Source: Thiohalorhabdus denitrificans
GTDB taxonomy: Bacteria; Pseudomonadota; Gammaproteobacteria; Thiohalorhabdales; Thiohalorhabdaceae
Reading direction: 5' to 3'
Length of the DNA: 64,000 bases
Assembly: GCF_001399755.1 (NCBI RefSeq)
Contig: NZ_LJCP01000014.1
Span: forward strand, 186,001 to 250,000
Below the pieces are notes generated by a model. The model had not been told where the DNA came from and did not search any database. It saw only the letters and a program-made list of their open reading frames with translations. Positions within the stretch are counted from its first letter, which is position 1, and each line of letters starts with the position of its first letter. Both the position numbers and the translations under genes were made by a program. Positions 17,583-26,277 of the stretch are shown one piece after another.

Positions 17583-18650
17583 ATGCGAATATTTCAATCT
17601 TTGGCGACAGTCGCACTTTCCATCTGTCTCCTCGCGACGACACAAGCGGTGTCCGCCGCCGGGGAGGACCACCCCATCCGCGTCGACATCCAGCCGGAGC
17701 CGGTGCAGGCGGCCCTGGAGGACCAGGAGCCCGGGGAAGTGCTGTCCCCGGAGGACACCCTGCGCGAGGTGGCTCCGGGGGTGTACGTCACCTACGGGGT
17801 GATCGGCACCATCGACGAGTTCAACCGCGGCTTCAACGGCAACGCCGGATTCGTGGTGACGGACGAGGGGGTGGTGGTGATCGACGCCCTGGGCAGCCCG
17901 CGCCTGGGCAAGGCTTGGCTGGAGACCATCCGCTCGGTGACCGACAAGCCCATCGAGTACCTGGTGCTCACCCACAACCACCCGGACCACTCCTACGGCG
18001 CCGTGGCCTTCCGGGAGGAGACCGACGCCACGGTGATCGCCCACCCGGCCACGGAGGACTACCTGCGCTCCAACCAGTTCGCCGACAGCGTGGCCTACCG
18101 GGAGGACCTGCTGGAGGAAGACTTCGAGGGCTTCGAGGCGGTGCATCCGGACGAGACGGTGGAGCCGGCCTTCGGCGAGCCGCTGGAGCTGGAGGTGGGC
18201 GGCGAGGCCTTCCACGTCTACAACGTGGGCGGCCACCACAGCTTCGGCGACCTGCTGATCCACATGCCGGACCGGCAGATCACCTGGGGCAGCGACCTGT
18301 ACTTCCAGAACCGCACCACCTACATGCTCGACGGCAACCTGGAGGACTACTTCAAGGCGGACGAGCTGGCCAAGGGCCTGGAGACGGAGCTGATGATCCC
18401 GGGCCACGGCGTGGCGCAGGAGGGCCCGCCCTTCCCCATGCGCGAGAAGACCGTTTCCTACGTCACCCGACTGCGGGACATGATGAAGGACGCGGTGGAG
18501 AACATGGTGCCCCTGTCCGAGGCGGTGAACCAGGCCGAGGAGTCCTTCCCCGAGTGGGAGGACACGGCCCTGTTCGAGGAGAACCACCGCAAGAACGCCA
18601 ACTTCATCTACACCCAGATGGAGCAGAAGCTCCTGTTCGGGGAGGAGTAG
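17583..18650 (+). CDS. Exported metallo-beta-lactamase-fold hydrolase
   Basis: This 355-residue protein has a signal peptide (MRIFQSLATVALSICLLATTQAVSAA). The metal-binding motif THNHPDH is at 130-136, giving His131, His133, Asp135 and His136. Further ligand candidates are the His pair in VGGHHSFGD and the PGHG motif. It resembles periplasmic SoxH-like or quinoprotein-relay zinc hydrolases, which would suit a sulfur oxidiser, but substrate is unknown. AAGGA lies about 7 bp before the start. The first 20 codons are less GC-rich than the rest. The divergent porin gene shares its upstream region. A REP doublet follows the stop. Confidence 0.85.
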   Translation: MRIFQSLATVALSICLLATTQAVSAAGEDHPIRVDIQPEPVQAALEDQEPGEVLSPEDTLREVAPGVYVTYGVIGTIDEFNRGFNGNAGFVVTDEGVVVIDALGSPRLGKAWLETIRSVTDKPIEYLVLTHNHPDHSYGAVAFREETDATVIAHPATEDYLRSNQFADSVAYREDLLEEDFEGFEAVHPDETVEPAFGEPLELEVGGEAFHVYNVGGHHSFGDLLIHMPDRQITWGSDLYFQNRTTYMLDGNLEDYFKADELAKGLETELMIPGHGVAQEGPPFPMREKTVSYVTRLRDMMKDAVENMVPLSEAVNQAEESFPEWEDTALFEENHRKNANFIYTQMEQKLLFGEE

Positions 18651-18674
18651 ACGGGGCGGTCCGTCAGGGAGCAT

Positions 18675-18749
18675 GTGGGAGCGGTCCGTGACCGCGACCG
18701 GACCTTCCATCTTGGGCAAGAGGAAGTCGCAGTCACGGACCGCTCCCAC
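18675..18749. repeat. REP doublet (REPIN) next to the RAYT gene
   Basis: Two REP units in opposite orientation (18675-18692 and 18732-18749) carry an identical 18-bp head and stem beginning GTGGGAGCGG. They form a perfect inverted repeat around a 39-bp spacer. The stem (GGTC/GACC) differs from the other REP types in the window. It lies 28 bp beyond the stop of the transposase gene at 18777. Confidence 0.85.
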
Positions 18750-18776
18750 ACCCTGCTTTCAGGCTCCCTAAGGCCT

Positions 18777-19259
18777 TCAGATCACTCTGCCTTTCCCGTC
18801 CAGCCAAGCGGCATCCCAGTGCGGATAGTCTTCAATCCGCTCCACCAGGCCTGCCCGCAGCGGATTGGCAATCACGTAGCGCGCCAAAGCCCGGAGGTCC
18901 TCCTCCTTGCGCACGGCGCGGTCGTGGAAGCCTCGTTGCCACACCGGCACCCCCTTGGTACCCCGAAAGGTATTAATCCGCTGCGCGGAGTAGGTTTTCA
19001 CCGACCGCATCAAGGCGGTCAGGGAGAGGGGCCGCTCCAGTTGCACCAGCCAGTGGAGGTGGTCGGGCATAACGACGAAGGCCAAGGAACGCACCTCTCC
19101 CCGGTTATGGGGCACCCGCAGGCAGGCGACCAGGGAGCGGGCAAGAGGCAGGGACTCGAAAAGGGCTTCGCGGCCGGCCGTCACCGTAGTCAGGAGATAG
19201 GCCCTCCCGGGCTCGGAGTATCGGCCCCGTCGTAGCCGGTGATAGCCCTTTTCCGGCAT
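18777..19259 (-). CDS. REP-associated tyrosine transposase (RAYT, Y1_Tnp family)
   Basis: This 160-residue single-strand DNA transposase of the IS200/IS605-related Y1 family has the HUH-type metal motif HLH at 67-69 (in FVVMPDHLHWLVQL). The predicted catalytic tyrosine Tyr128 lies in ALARYVIANPLRAGLVE. RAYTs recognise REP hairpins with a GTAG/GTGG head, and REP elements flank this gene on both sides, which strongly supports the assignment. ATG 19259 is chosen because AAGGGG lies 8 bp upstream and the N-terminus RLRRGRYSEPGRAYLLTTVT is the usual start; the longer frame reads through a REP. The gene looks intact, so it may still spread REPs. Confidence 0.93.
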   Translation of the reverse strand: MPEKGYHRLRRGRYSEPGRAYLLTTVTAGREALFESLPLARSLVACLRVPHNRGEVRSLAFVVMPDHLHWLVQLERPLSLTALMRSVKTYSAQRINTFRGTKGVPVWQRGFHDRAVRKEEDLRALARYVIANPLRAGLVERIEDYPHWDAAWLDGKGRVI

Positions 19260-19275
19260 TTGCAGACCCCTTTCG

Positions 19276-19446
19276 GTCGCGGCCACTGGCCGCTCCCACA
19301 AAAGAACCATCAGCCAGCCCTCCCAGACCCCTGTAGGAGCGGCTATCAGCCGCGACCCCTCAGGCATGTCGCGGCTGCCCTGGCCGCTCCTACAATCGGC
19401 CCATCAGCCCTCCCGGGCCCCTGTGGGAACGGCTATCGGCCGCGCT
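19276..19446. repeat. Four alternating REP elements upstream of RAYT
   Basis: REPs lie at 19276-19300 (reverse), 19332-19357 (forward), 19368-19395 (reverse) and 19422-19446 (forward). All have the GCGGC...GCCGC core, some with the GTAGGAGC and others with the GTGGGA head. The second and third form a REPIN-like doublet. They fill the gap between the RAYT and cstA genes. Confidence 0.88.
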
Positions 19447-19448
19447 CC

Positions 19449-21161
19449 TCACTCGCCTTCGCCCGAGGCCACGACGCCCTCCCCCCGCCGCGCCTCGCGG
19501 TGGGCCCGCAGCATGGACAGCCCCTCCAGCACCACCCACAGGGCCAGGATCAGGATGATGCCGCCGACGATGGTCAGGGCCCAGTTGCCCTGGGCGATGT
19601 AGTCGGCGAGGTTGTAGACCATGGCGGTGACGGTGGCCACCAGCACCAGGACCATCGGCACGGCGGTGTAGATCACCGGCCGGCGCATGTGGAGCAGGTA
19701 GGCGGAGACCGCCAGCAGGGTGAGGGCGGCGAGGATCTGGTTGGTGGTGCCGAACAGGGCCCACAGATGCAGGCCCGCGGGCTTGCCGTCCACCTTGAAG
19801 AAGGCGAAGAAGCCGATGGCCGCCACGGCGAGCAGCGTGGCCACCCAGCGGTTCTCCAGGGCGCGCAGGTTGAAGGTGGCGCCGATCTCGTTGAGGTTGT
19901 AGCGCAGCAGGCGGGTGCCGGAGTCCACGGAGGTGAGCGCGTAGGCCACCACCACCACGGAGACGAAGGCCTCGGCGAGCCCGCGCGGCACCCCCCAGGA
20001 GTGGATGAACAGCCCGGTGCCCTGGATGAAGGCCCCGAGCTTGGCGTCCAGGCCGGAGCCCGCCTCCCAGGTGGCGTAGTGGTCCGCCCATTCGCCGTAG
20101 CTGGCGAAGCCGGCGGTGGTGGCCAGCACGGCGATGAGGGCCAGGAAGCTCTCGCCGATCATGCCGCCGTAGCCCACCAGGCGGGCGTCGGTCTCCTTGT
20201 CCAGCTGGCGGGCGGTGGTGCCGCTGGCCACCACGCCGTGGAAGCCGCTGATGGCGCCGCAGGCGATGATGATGAACAGGAAGGGCAGCATGGACGGTGC
20301 GCCCTCGGGGTTCGGGTTGACCGCGGGGGCGGCGAACTCCGGATTGAGCAGGAACAGGCCGACGAGGATGGCCGCCAGGGCCAGGTACAGCAGCAGGGAG
20401 TTGAGGAAGTCGCGGGGCTGCAGCAGCAGCCACACCGGCAGCAGGGAGGCCACCAGGGCGTAGCCCAGCAGCGCCCAGCGCCACACGGAGGCGTCCACGC
20501 CGAGCACGGGGTACTGCAGGCCACCGAAGGTGAGCGCCAGCACCGCCAGGAAGGCCACGGCGGTGAGCGGGCCCAGGCGCCAGCCGCGCCGGTAGTGGAG
20601 GAAGCCCACCACCATGGCCAGGACCATGAGCGAGAAGGTGGGCATCACAGCCTCGGGGTGCTGCACCACGCTCTCCGGGCCGCCGGCCGGCGAGGCGAAC
20701 AGGGAGCCCACCACCAGCACGAACACCCCCATGGCCAGCGCCACCAGGAAGAAGATGATCAGCAGGAACAGCAGCTTGGCCCGGGGCGTGATGACCCGCT
20801 CCGCGATCCGCCCCACGGACTGGCCCTTGTTGCGCACCGACAGGGTCAGGGCGGAGAAGTCGTGGACAGCGCCGATGAGCAGGGCGCCCAGCACCACCCA
20901 CAGCAGGGCCGGCACCCAGCCCCAGATCACCGCGATGGCGGGCCCCAGCATGGGCGCCAGGCCGGCCACGGAGGCGTAGTGGTGGCCGAACAGGACGTAC
21001 TTGTTGGTGGGGACGAAGTCCAGCTCGTCGCGTTGGGCGTGGGCGGGAGTCACGGCCTGGGGGTCGAGCCGCCAGACCTTTTCCGCCAGGAAACGGCTGT
21101 AGTAGCGGTAGAAGACCAGGTACAGGACGATGGCGACGACGGCGACGGCGGCTGGACTCAT
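19449..21161 (-). CDS. cstA: Carbon starvation protein CstA family transporter
   Basis: This encodes a 570-residue polytopic inner-membrane protein (about 15 hydrophobic segments) of the CstA family, which imports peptides and/or pyruvate under carbon limitation. The signature ASVAGLAPMLGPAIAVIWGW lies near residue 60, and the N-terminus RYYSRFLAEKVWRLD is typical. It is shorter than E. coli CstA (about 700 aa) and belongs to the compact form. GAGGGG is 6-7 bp before ATG 21161. The upstream extension of the open frame reads through the tRNA-Gln gene and is not coding. It is a single-gene unit between REPs and the tRNA. Confidence 0.92.
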   Translation of the reverse strand: MSPAAVAVVAIVLYLVFYRYYSRFLAEKVWRLDPQAVTPAHAQRDELDFVPTNKYVLFGHHYASVAGLAPMLGPAIAVIWGWVPALLWVVLGALLIGAVHDFSALTLSVRNKGQSVGRIAERVITPRAKLLFLLIIFFLVALAMGVFVLVVGSLFASPAGGPESVVQHPEAVMPTFSLMVLAMVVGFLHYRRGWRLGPLTAVAFLAVLALTFGGLQYPVLGVDASVWRWALLGYALVASLLPVWLLLQPRDFLNSLLLYLALAAILVGLFLLNPEFAAPAVNPNPEGAPSMLPFLFIIIACGAISGFHGVVASGTTARQLDKETDARLVGYGGMIGESFLALIAVLATTAGFASYGEWADHYATWEAGSGLDAKLGAFIQGTGLFIHSWGVPRGLAEAFVSVVVVAYALTSVDSGTRLLRYNLNEIGATFNLRALENRWVATLLAVAAIGFFAFFKVDGKPAGLHLWALFGTTNQILAALTLLAVSAYLLHMRRPVIYTAVPMVLVLVATVTAMVYNLADYIAQGNWALTIVGGIILILALWVVLEGLSMLRAHREARRGEGVVASGEGE

Positions 21162-21242
21162 CCCGGGCCCCTCGTTGGCTTGGGTTTGGAATAACCCGGG
21201 AAATCTAGCACATGGGGCCGTTCCGCCTAAGCCCGGGCCGGG

Positions 21243-21271
21243 TTGACCCGGTCCAAGGGAATCCTTATACT
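21243..21271 (+). promoter_or_regulatory. tRNA-Gln promoter
   Basis: TTGACC (21243-21248) and TATACT (21266-21271) are separated by exactly 17 bp and lie 14 bp before the tRNA 5' end. This is a near-consensus sigma-70 promoter. Confidence 0.85.
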
Positions 21272-21284
21272 TGCCGGTCTCGTT

Positions 21285-21358
21285 TGGGGGATCGTCTAGT
21301 GGTAGGACGACGGATTCTGGTTCCGTTAACCCAGGTTCGAATCCTGGTCCCCCAGCCA
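21285..21358 (+). tRNA. tRNA-Gln (CTG)
   Basis: The 74-nt tRNA has a 7-bp acceptor stem (TGGGGGA/TCCCCCA), an anticodon arm ACGGA-TTCTGGT-TCCGT with anticodon CTG, a T arm with GGTTCGAATCC, and an encoded CCA. The first base pair T-A is characteristic of bacterial tRNA-Gln. Confidence 0.97.
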
Positions 21359-21386
21359 AACGGATAGCAGGCCTCAGCCTCGCTTC

Positions 21387-21416
21387 GCCTCGGACCACCC
21401 GGTCCGGGGCGTTTTT
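21387..21416 (+). terminator. Rho-independent terminator after tRNA-Gln
   Basis: A 10-bp stem (GCCTCGGACC with GGTCCGGGGC, one G-T pair) and a 4-nt loop are followed by GTTTTT, 28 bp after the tRNA. Confidence 0.85.
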
Positions 21417-21628
21417 CGTTGGACGCCCGCCGAGGCCGGTGGATGCGCCACGAATATCGGGCCCGGCCGGGGATGGGGGAACCCCGACCGGGCCGTCGTT
21501 GACCCACCGGACAGCCCCCGCTGTCCCGGGGCTCGGCTCCCTCGTTCAAGACGGGGGAGCCTTTTCCGGACAGGGCCCCCGGGCCCACCCTTGCACCGAG
21601 CCCAACCCCTGGAGCGGCCGCGGCCACC

Positions 21629-22132
21629 ATGCACCGCTTCTTCCGCCGCAACCTGCCCACGGAGGCCCGCATCCGGGCCTGGGTGGGCGAGCATCCCCTC
21701 ATGCGCCGCCTGCTGGCGCGTGCCGGCTTCTTTGGGCTGGACCGCCGCACCCTGGCCCGCGGGGTGAGCGTGGGCCTGCTCGTCGGCCTGACCCCCACGG
21801 TCGGCTTTCAGACCCCCCTCCTGATCCTCCTGTGCGTCCTGCTGCGGGCCAGCTTCCCGGCGGCCTTCCTGGTCTCCTGGGTGAGCAACCCCCTGACGGC
21901 CGCTCCGCTCTACTTCGCCTTCAACCGGACGGGGGAGGCGGTCTTCGGCGAATGGCTGGGGCTCTCGCCGTCGGGCGCCGCGGGCCACGCCGCAACCCAG
22001 ACCCTCTATCTGGGCCTGGGCAGCCTGCTGATCGCCCTGCCCGCCGCCCTGGCGGGCTACTTCCTGTTCCTCGGCGCCTGGCGGCTGTCGGTGCTCTACA
22101 AGTGGCGGTCGCGGAGCAGTCGAGGGGCCTGA
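21629..22132 (+). CDS. DUF2062 family membrane protein
   Basis: This 167-residue protein has a basic N-terminal region (MHRFFRRNLPTEARIRAW) and two hydrophobic helical hairpins (residues about 50-90 and 125-155). The sequence SVGLLVGLTPTVGFQTPLLI followed by WVSNPLTAAPLYF marks the DUF2062 family, whose biochemical function is unknown. It stands alone after the tRNA-Gln terminator and converges on the UPF0114 gene. No strong ribosome-binding site is visible. The preceding 210 bp hold no other gene that I can support. Confidence 0.85.
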   Translation: MHRFFRRNLPTEARIRAWVGEHPLMRRLLARAGFFGLDRRTLARGVSVGLLVGLTPTVGFQTPLLILLCVLLRASFPAAFLVSWVSNPLTAAPLYFAFNRTGEAVFGEWLGLSPSGAAGHAATQTLYLGLGSLLIALPAALAGYFLFLGAWRLSVLYKWRSRSSRGA

Positions 22133-22156
22133 GCCCCCTGACCACGTCCCCTGGCG

Positions 22157-22182
22157 GGTCGCGGCCGCTGGCCGCTCCCACC
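22157..22182 (-). repeat. Single REP element
   Basis: A reverse-orientation REP (GCGGCCGCTGGCCGCTCCCA) lies between the convergent DUF2062 and UPF0114 genes, where it could end transcripts. Confidence 0.75.
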
Positions 22183-22201
22183 CTCTACCCCCGACCCATC
22201 C

Positions 22202-22699
22202 TCAGTGCTTTTCCCCCAGACGGTCCATGAGCGCGAACAGGACGCCGGAGACCACGAAGGTCAGGTGGATGCCCACCTTCCAGGCCAGCTGCTCGTTGGA
22301 CAGTTCGCCCACCTTGATGAAGGACTTGAGCAGCTCGATGGCGGAGATGGCGACGATGGAGCCGATCACCTTGAGCTTGAGGTCGGAGAAGTCCACGTGG
22401 CCCATCCACTCGGGCCGGTCCTCGTTGTCGCCGGTGTCCATCTTGGAGACGAAGTTCTCGTAGCTGCTGAAGATGATGATCAGCAGCAGGCTGGCCACCA
22501 GCGACAGGTCGATCAGGGCCAGGATGCCCACGATCAGCTCCCCCGTGCTGGCCTCGGGGAGGGTGCCCACCAGGTGCAGCAGCTCCGTAGCGAACTTGGC
22601 GAGCAGCAGGACCATACCGACGATCAGGCCGAGGTAGAAAGGAACCAGCAGCCACCGGCTGTTGAACATGAGGGATTCGAGGATCTTCTCCGCGCTCAC
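22202..22699 (-). CDS. UPF0114 (YqhA-like) inner-membrane protein
   Basis: This 165-residue protein has four hydrophobic segments, and its family signature runs from SLMFNSRWLLVPFYLGLIVG at the start to IHLTFVVSGVLFALMDRLGE at the end. It closely parallels E. coli YqhA (164 aa), including the internal FSSYENFVSKMD. GTG 22699 aligns with the YqhA start and has GAGG about 8 bp upstream; an in-frame ATG at 22792 would add 31 poorly conserved residues. Function is unknown. It stands apart from neighbours, with a terminator hairpin and tRNA-Ala upstream. Confidence 0.88.
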   Translation of the reverse strand: MSAEKILESLMFNSRWLLVPFYLGLIVGMVLLLAKFATELLHLVGTLPEASTGELIVGILALIDLSLVASLLLIIIFSSYENFVSKMDTGDNEDRPEWMGHVDFSDLKLKVIGSIVAISAIELLKSFIKVGELSNEQLAWKVGIHLTFVVSGVLFALMDRLGEKH

Positions 22700-22846
22700 A
22701 ACAGGCCTCGCGTTGGGTGAAGGGCAATAGGGACCGATCCCGGCCCCTCCCCGGCTGGGTCCGGAGAAGGAGGGGTCGGTGCTCATGGGCACGGCCCGGC
22801 CCCCTTAAAGCGGAGGGCGGGGTCGTGCGCAGGGCTTTAGTGGGAC

Positions 22847-22880
22847 AAAAAAAGCCCCGCCGGTCGGCGGGGCTTTTTTT
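22847..22880. terminator. Terminator after tRNA-Ala
   Basis: An 11-bp GC stem plus seven A-T pairs (AAAAAAAGCCCCGCC, loop GGTC, complement) lies 8 bp past the tRNA-Ala 3' end on the minus strand. A and T runs on both sides make it work in either direction. Confidence 0.92.
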
Positions 22881-22887
22881 CGGGATT

Positions 22888-22963
22888 TGGTGGAGCCGGT
22901 CGGGATCGAACCGACGACCTCGTGAATGCCATTCACGCGCTCTCCCAACTGAGCTACGGCCCC
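22888..22963 (-). tRNA. tRNA-Ala (GGC)
   Basis: The 76-nt tRNA has acceptor GGGGCCG/CGGCTCC, anticodon arm CGTGA-ATGGCAT-TCACG (anticodon GGC), a GGTTCGATCCC T arm and an encoded CCA. The G-T wobble expected at acceptor position 3-70 (identity element for alanine) is present. Confidence 0.96.
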
Positions 22964-22978
22964 GAAATGAAGTGCAGA

Positions 22979-23007
22979 ATTCTAGGCGTTGGCCGTTGGC
23001 CTGTCAA
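22979..23007 (-). promoter_or_regulatory. tRNA-Ala promoter
   Basis: On the minus strand TTGACA (23007-23002) and TAGAAT (22984-22979) are separated by 17 bp, directly after the gltX stop and 15 bp before the tRNA. It would let the tRNA be made independently of gltX. Confidence 0.88.
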
Positions 23008-23011
23008 GGAG

Positions 23012-24427
23012 CTATTCGGCCTGCTCGGCGCGCTCCCGGATGTAGGCCAGCGCCCGATCCAGACGCTCAATGGTAGTGGACTGCCCCAGCAGTTGCAAGG
23101 TCACGTCGATGGGCGGCGAGACCGCGCCGCCGGATACCGCCACCCGGATGGGCTGGGCCACCTTGCCGAACTTCATGTCGCGGACGTCCACCACCTCCTG
23201 GATGACGCCGTGGACGGCCTCGCCGCTCCACTCCCCCAGGCCGGCCAGGCCGTCGCGCACCGCCCGCAGGGGCTCCTCCACCGCCGGCTTGAGGTTCTTC
23301 TTGGCGGCCTTCTCGTCGAACTCCTCGAAGTCCCGGAAGAAGAACAGGCCGGTTTCCGCCATCTCCGCCAGGGTCTTGGAGCGCTCCTGGAGGCTCTCGA
23401 CGATCGGGAGGAGATCGGCCACCGCCTCCGGGTCGGCGTCCCGCTTGCGCAGCTGCTCCTTGAAGGGCTCCACCAGGTCCGCGGGGTCGCGCTCGCGGAT
23501 GTAGTGGCCGTTGAGCCACAGGAGCTTGTCCTGGTTGAACACCGAGGCGGTCTTGCCCACCGCGTCCACGGAGAACAGCCGCAGCAGGTCGTCGCGGGCG
23601 AAGATCTCCTCGTCGCCGTGGGACCAGCCCAACCGCGCCAGGCCATTGACCAAGGCTTCGGGCAGGAAGCCGTCCTCCTTGTACTGCAGCACGCTTACCG
23701 CCCCGTGGCGCTTGGAGAGGCGCTTCTTGTCCTCGCCGAGGATCATGGGCACGTGGGCGTAGCGCGGCGGCTCCACCCCCAGGGCCGCCAGAATCTGCAT
23801 CTGGCGGGGGGTGTTGTTGAGGTGGTCGTCGCCGCGGATGACGTCGGTGATGCCCATGTCCCAGTCGTCCACCACCACGGTCAGGTTGTAGGTGGGGCTG
23901 CCGTCGGAGCGGGCGATGACCAGGTCGTCGAGCTCGGCGTTGTCGAAGGGCACCGTGCCGTGGATGCGGTCCTCCACCACGGTCTTGCCACTATCGGGGG
24001 CCAGGAAGCGCACCACCGGGGGCACCCCTTCGCGGGGCTCCGTGCGGTGGCGGCAGCGGCCGTCGTACATGGGCTTCTTGCCCTGTGCGCGCTGCTCCTC
24101 GCGCATGGCGTCCAGCTCTTCCTTGGTGCAATAGCAGTGGTAGGCCTGCCCCGCCTCGAGGAGCTGGTGGATGACCTCCCGGTAGCGCTCGGTGCGCTGG
24201 CTCTGGAAGTACGGCCCCTCGTCCCAGTCGAGCTCGAGCCAGGACAGGCCGTCGAGAATGGCCTGCACGGCCTCGGGCGTGGAGCGCTCGGCGTCGGTAT
24301 CCTCGATGCGGAGAACGAAGACCCCCTGGCTCTGCCGGGCGTGCAGCCAGGAGAACAGGGCGGTGCGGGCACCGCCAATGTGGAGATAGCCGGTGGGGCT
24401 GGGTGCGAAGCGGGTACGTACTGTCAT
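23012..24427 (-). CDS. gltX: Glutamyl-tRNA synthetase
   Basis: This class I aminoacyl-tRNA synthetase charges tRNA-Glu. The HIGH-type motif is at residues 9-19 (SPTGYLHIGGA) and the KMSKS-type motif is KKRLSKRHGAVS near residue 237. The length of 471 aa equals the E. coli enzyme. A long extra open frame upstream is not coding, because similarity begins at MTVRTRFAPSPTG. No strong ribosome-binding site precedes ATG 24427. It is divergent from mltD, with a 185-bp shared upstream region. The tRNA-Ala gene follows it in the same direction, a frequent neighbour of gltX. Confidence 0.97.
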   Translation of the reverse strand: MTVRTRFAPSPTGYLHIGGARTALFSWLHARQSQGVFVLRIEDTDAERSTPEAVQAILDGLSWLELDWDEGPYFQSQRTERYREVIHQLLEAGQAYHCYCTKEELDAMREEQRAQGKKPMYDGRCRHRTEPREGVPPVVRFLAPDSGKTVVEDRIHGTVPFDNAELDDLVIARSDGSPTYNLTVVVDDWDMGITDVIRGDDHLNNTPRQMQILAALGVEPPRYAHVPMILGEDKKRLSKRHGAVSVLQYKEDGFLPEALVNGLARLGWSHGDEEIFARDDLLRLFSVDAVGKTASVFNQDKLLWLNGHYIRERDPADLVEPFKEQLRKRDADPEAVADLLPIVESLQERSKTLAEMAETGLFFFRDFEEFDEKAAKKNLKPAVEEPLRAVRDGLAGLGEWSGEAVHGVIQEVVDVRDMKFGKVAQPIRVAVSGGAVSPPIDVTLQLLGQSTTIERLDRALAYIRERAEQAE

Positions 24428-24612
24428 TGAACGCTCGTCGTGGTCGGACACCGTGTCCAAAGATGTTATTGTGGCAGCTCTGCGCGACGTCCCCCGAAAA
24501 GGGGCCCGAATATTATCATCGTTACGACCGCCACAGAACGGCGGTTGGGGACGAACGGGGCGAAACCGCCGGAAACGGCGGCGCACCCGAACGCACAGGA
24601 GAGCCAACCTCG

Positions 24613-26271
24613 ATGCGCACTCTGGCCTATCTCGGCATTTCCCTCTTCCTCTCGGGATGTGCCCAGCTGCATGACCCCTCTTCCGGCGCCGATTCCGACG
24701 CCGACCAGGAAGCCCGCAAGAGCGACCGGGAAAACAGGGAAAAGGTCGAGGCCGGCCCGGGAGCCGGAAAGCCCATGACCGCGCTGATCGAAACCCCTGC
24801 CGCACCCGTTCCGGAGGCCTCCAGGCAGGCCGGGACGTCCGACCCGGAGGGGAAAACGGCCCAGCCGGAGGAGCCCGAGGACTTCTGGAGCTACTACCTG
24901 CCCCGCCTGAAGCTGGACGCCCCCGACCACAACCAGGTCCAGGCCTTCATCCGCTTCTACCGCACCCATGACACCTACCTGGATCGCGTCTTCAATCGGG
25001 GCAAGCCCTTCCTGCCGCACATCCTGGAGCGTCTCGAGGAGCGGGACATGCCGCCGGATCTGGCCCTGCTGCCGGTGGTGGAGAGCGCCTTCCAGCCCTT
25101 CGCCTACTCATCGGGCCGGGCCGCCGGGATCTGGCAGTTCATTCCGGGCACGGGGCGCCACTTCAACCTGAAGCAGAACTGGTGGTACGACGGCCGGCGC
25201 GACATCCTGGCCTCCACGGACGCGGCCGTGGAATACCTCCACCGCCTCAACGAACGCTTCGACAGCTGGCTGCTGGCCCTGGCCGCCTACAACGCCGGGC
25301 CCGGCAACGTCAGCCGCGCCATCCGCCAGAATGAACGGCTCGGCAGGCCCACCGACTTCTGGAGCCTGAACCTGCCGCGCGAGACCCGGAGCTACGTGCC
25401 CAAGCTGCTCGCCCTTTCCCACGTGCTCCGCAACACCGAGGAATACGGCATCGAGCTCCCCGAGCTGCCCATGGAGAAGGGCTTCCAGGTGGTGAACCTG
25501 GAAAAACCGCTCGATCTGGCCAAGGCGGCCGAGCTCAGCGGCTCCGATATCGAGACCCTGTACCGCCTGAACCCGGGGCTCAACCGCTGGGCCACCCCGC
25601 CGGAGGGCCCCGGCCGCCTGCTCCTGCCCAAGGGTACCAAGGAGCGGTTCGAGGAGGGCCTGGCGGAGCTGGACTCCTCGGAGCGGGTGCAGTGGGCGCG
25701 GCACAAGATCAAGCGGGGGGAGGCGCTCTCCACCATCGCCTCCCGCTACAATACCACCGTATCCGTCCTCAAGGACGTGAACGACCTGCGCGGCACCCGC
25801 ATCACCGCCGGCGATCACCTCCTGATCCCCACCTCTTCCGCCTCGGACCGGGAATACGCGCTGAGCAAGTCCCAGCGCCTGGCCGCCATCCGCGGCAGCG
25901 GCCCCAGCGACCGCTCCAAGGTGGTGCACCGGGTGCAGCCGGGGGACTCGCTGTGGGCCATATCCCGGCGCTTCGGCGTGCAGGTGGGCAAGCTGGCGAA
26001 GTGGAACGGCATGGCGCCCGGTGACACCCTCCGCCCGGGCCAGGAGCTGGCCGTCTGGGTGGACGGCGGCGGCAACGGCAGCGAGCGGTCCTCCAAGCTC
26101 CGGTACCGGGTACGCAGTGGCGATTCCCTGTGGTCCATCGCCCGCAAGTTCAACGTCACCGTGGACCGCCTCCGCAACTGGAACGACCTGGGCCAGCAGC
26201 AGATCCTGCAGCCCGGCGAGGGGCTGACCATCTACGTGGACCCCACCCGCCTGGCCGAGCACCAGGGCTGA
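24613..26271 (+). CDS. mltD: Membrane-bound lytic murein transglycosylase D
   Basis: This 552-residue lipoprotein has lipobox LSGC with Cys16. The SLT transglycosylase domain (about residues 120-290) contains LLPVVESAFQPFAYS, whose Glu is the catalytic acid, and the GIWQF and LALAAYNAGPGNV motifs. Three LysM repeats follow, starting near residues 358 (HKIKRGEALSTIASRYN), 438 (HRVQPGDSLWAISRRFG) and 496 (YRVRSGDSLWSIARKFN). They bind glycan strands. The enzyme cleaves peptidoglycan at the outer-membrane inner face. AGGAG sits 11 bp before ATG 24613. The ABC cassette starts 6 bp after its stop, so they form one transcription unit. Confidence 0.95.
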   Translation: MRTLAYLGISLFLSGCAQLHDPSSGADSDADQEARKSDRENREKVEAGPGAGKPMTALIETPAAPVPEASRQAGTSDPEGKTAQPEEPEDFWSYYLPRLKLDAPDHNQVQAFIRFYRTHDTYLDRVFNRGKPFLPHILERLEERDMPPDLALLPVVESAFQPFAYSSGRAAGIWQFIPGTGRHFNLKQNWWYDGRRDILASTDAAVEYLHRLNERFDSWLLALAAYNAGPGNVSRAIRQNERLGRPTDFWSLNLPRETRSYVPKLLALSHVLRNTEEYGIELPELPMEKGFQVVNLEKPLDLAKAAELSGSDIETLYRLNPGLNRWATPPEGPGRLLLPKGTKERFEEGLAELDSSERVQWARHKIKRGEALSTIASRYNTTVSVLKDVNDLRGTRITAGDHLLIPTSSASDREYALSKSQRLAAIRGSGPSDRSKVVHRVQPGDSLWAISRRFGVQVGKLAKWNGMAPGDTLRPGQELAVWVDGGGNGSERSSKLRYRVRSGDSLWSIARKFNVTVDRLRNWNDLGQQQILQPGEGLTIYVDPTRLAEHQG

Positions 26272-26277
26272 CCGGCG

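Noticed and set aside
19239-21194. A 651-codon rightward open frame opposite cstA
   Set aside because: It is Gly, Gln and His-rich low complexity, antisense to a clear membrane transporter, and begins in the REP cluster. It has no ribosome-binding site.
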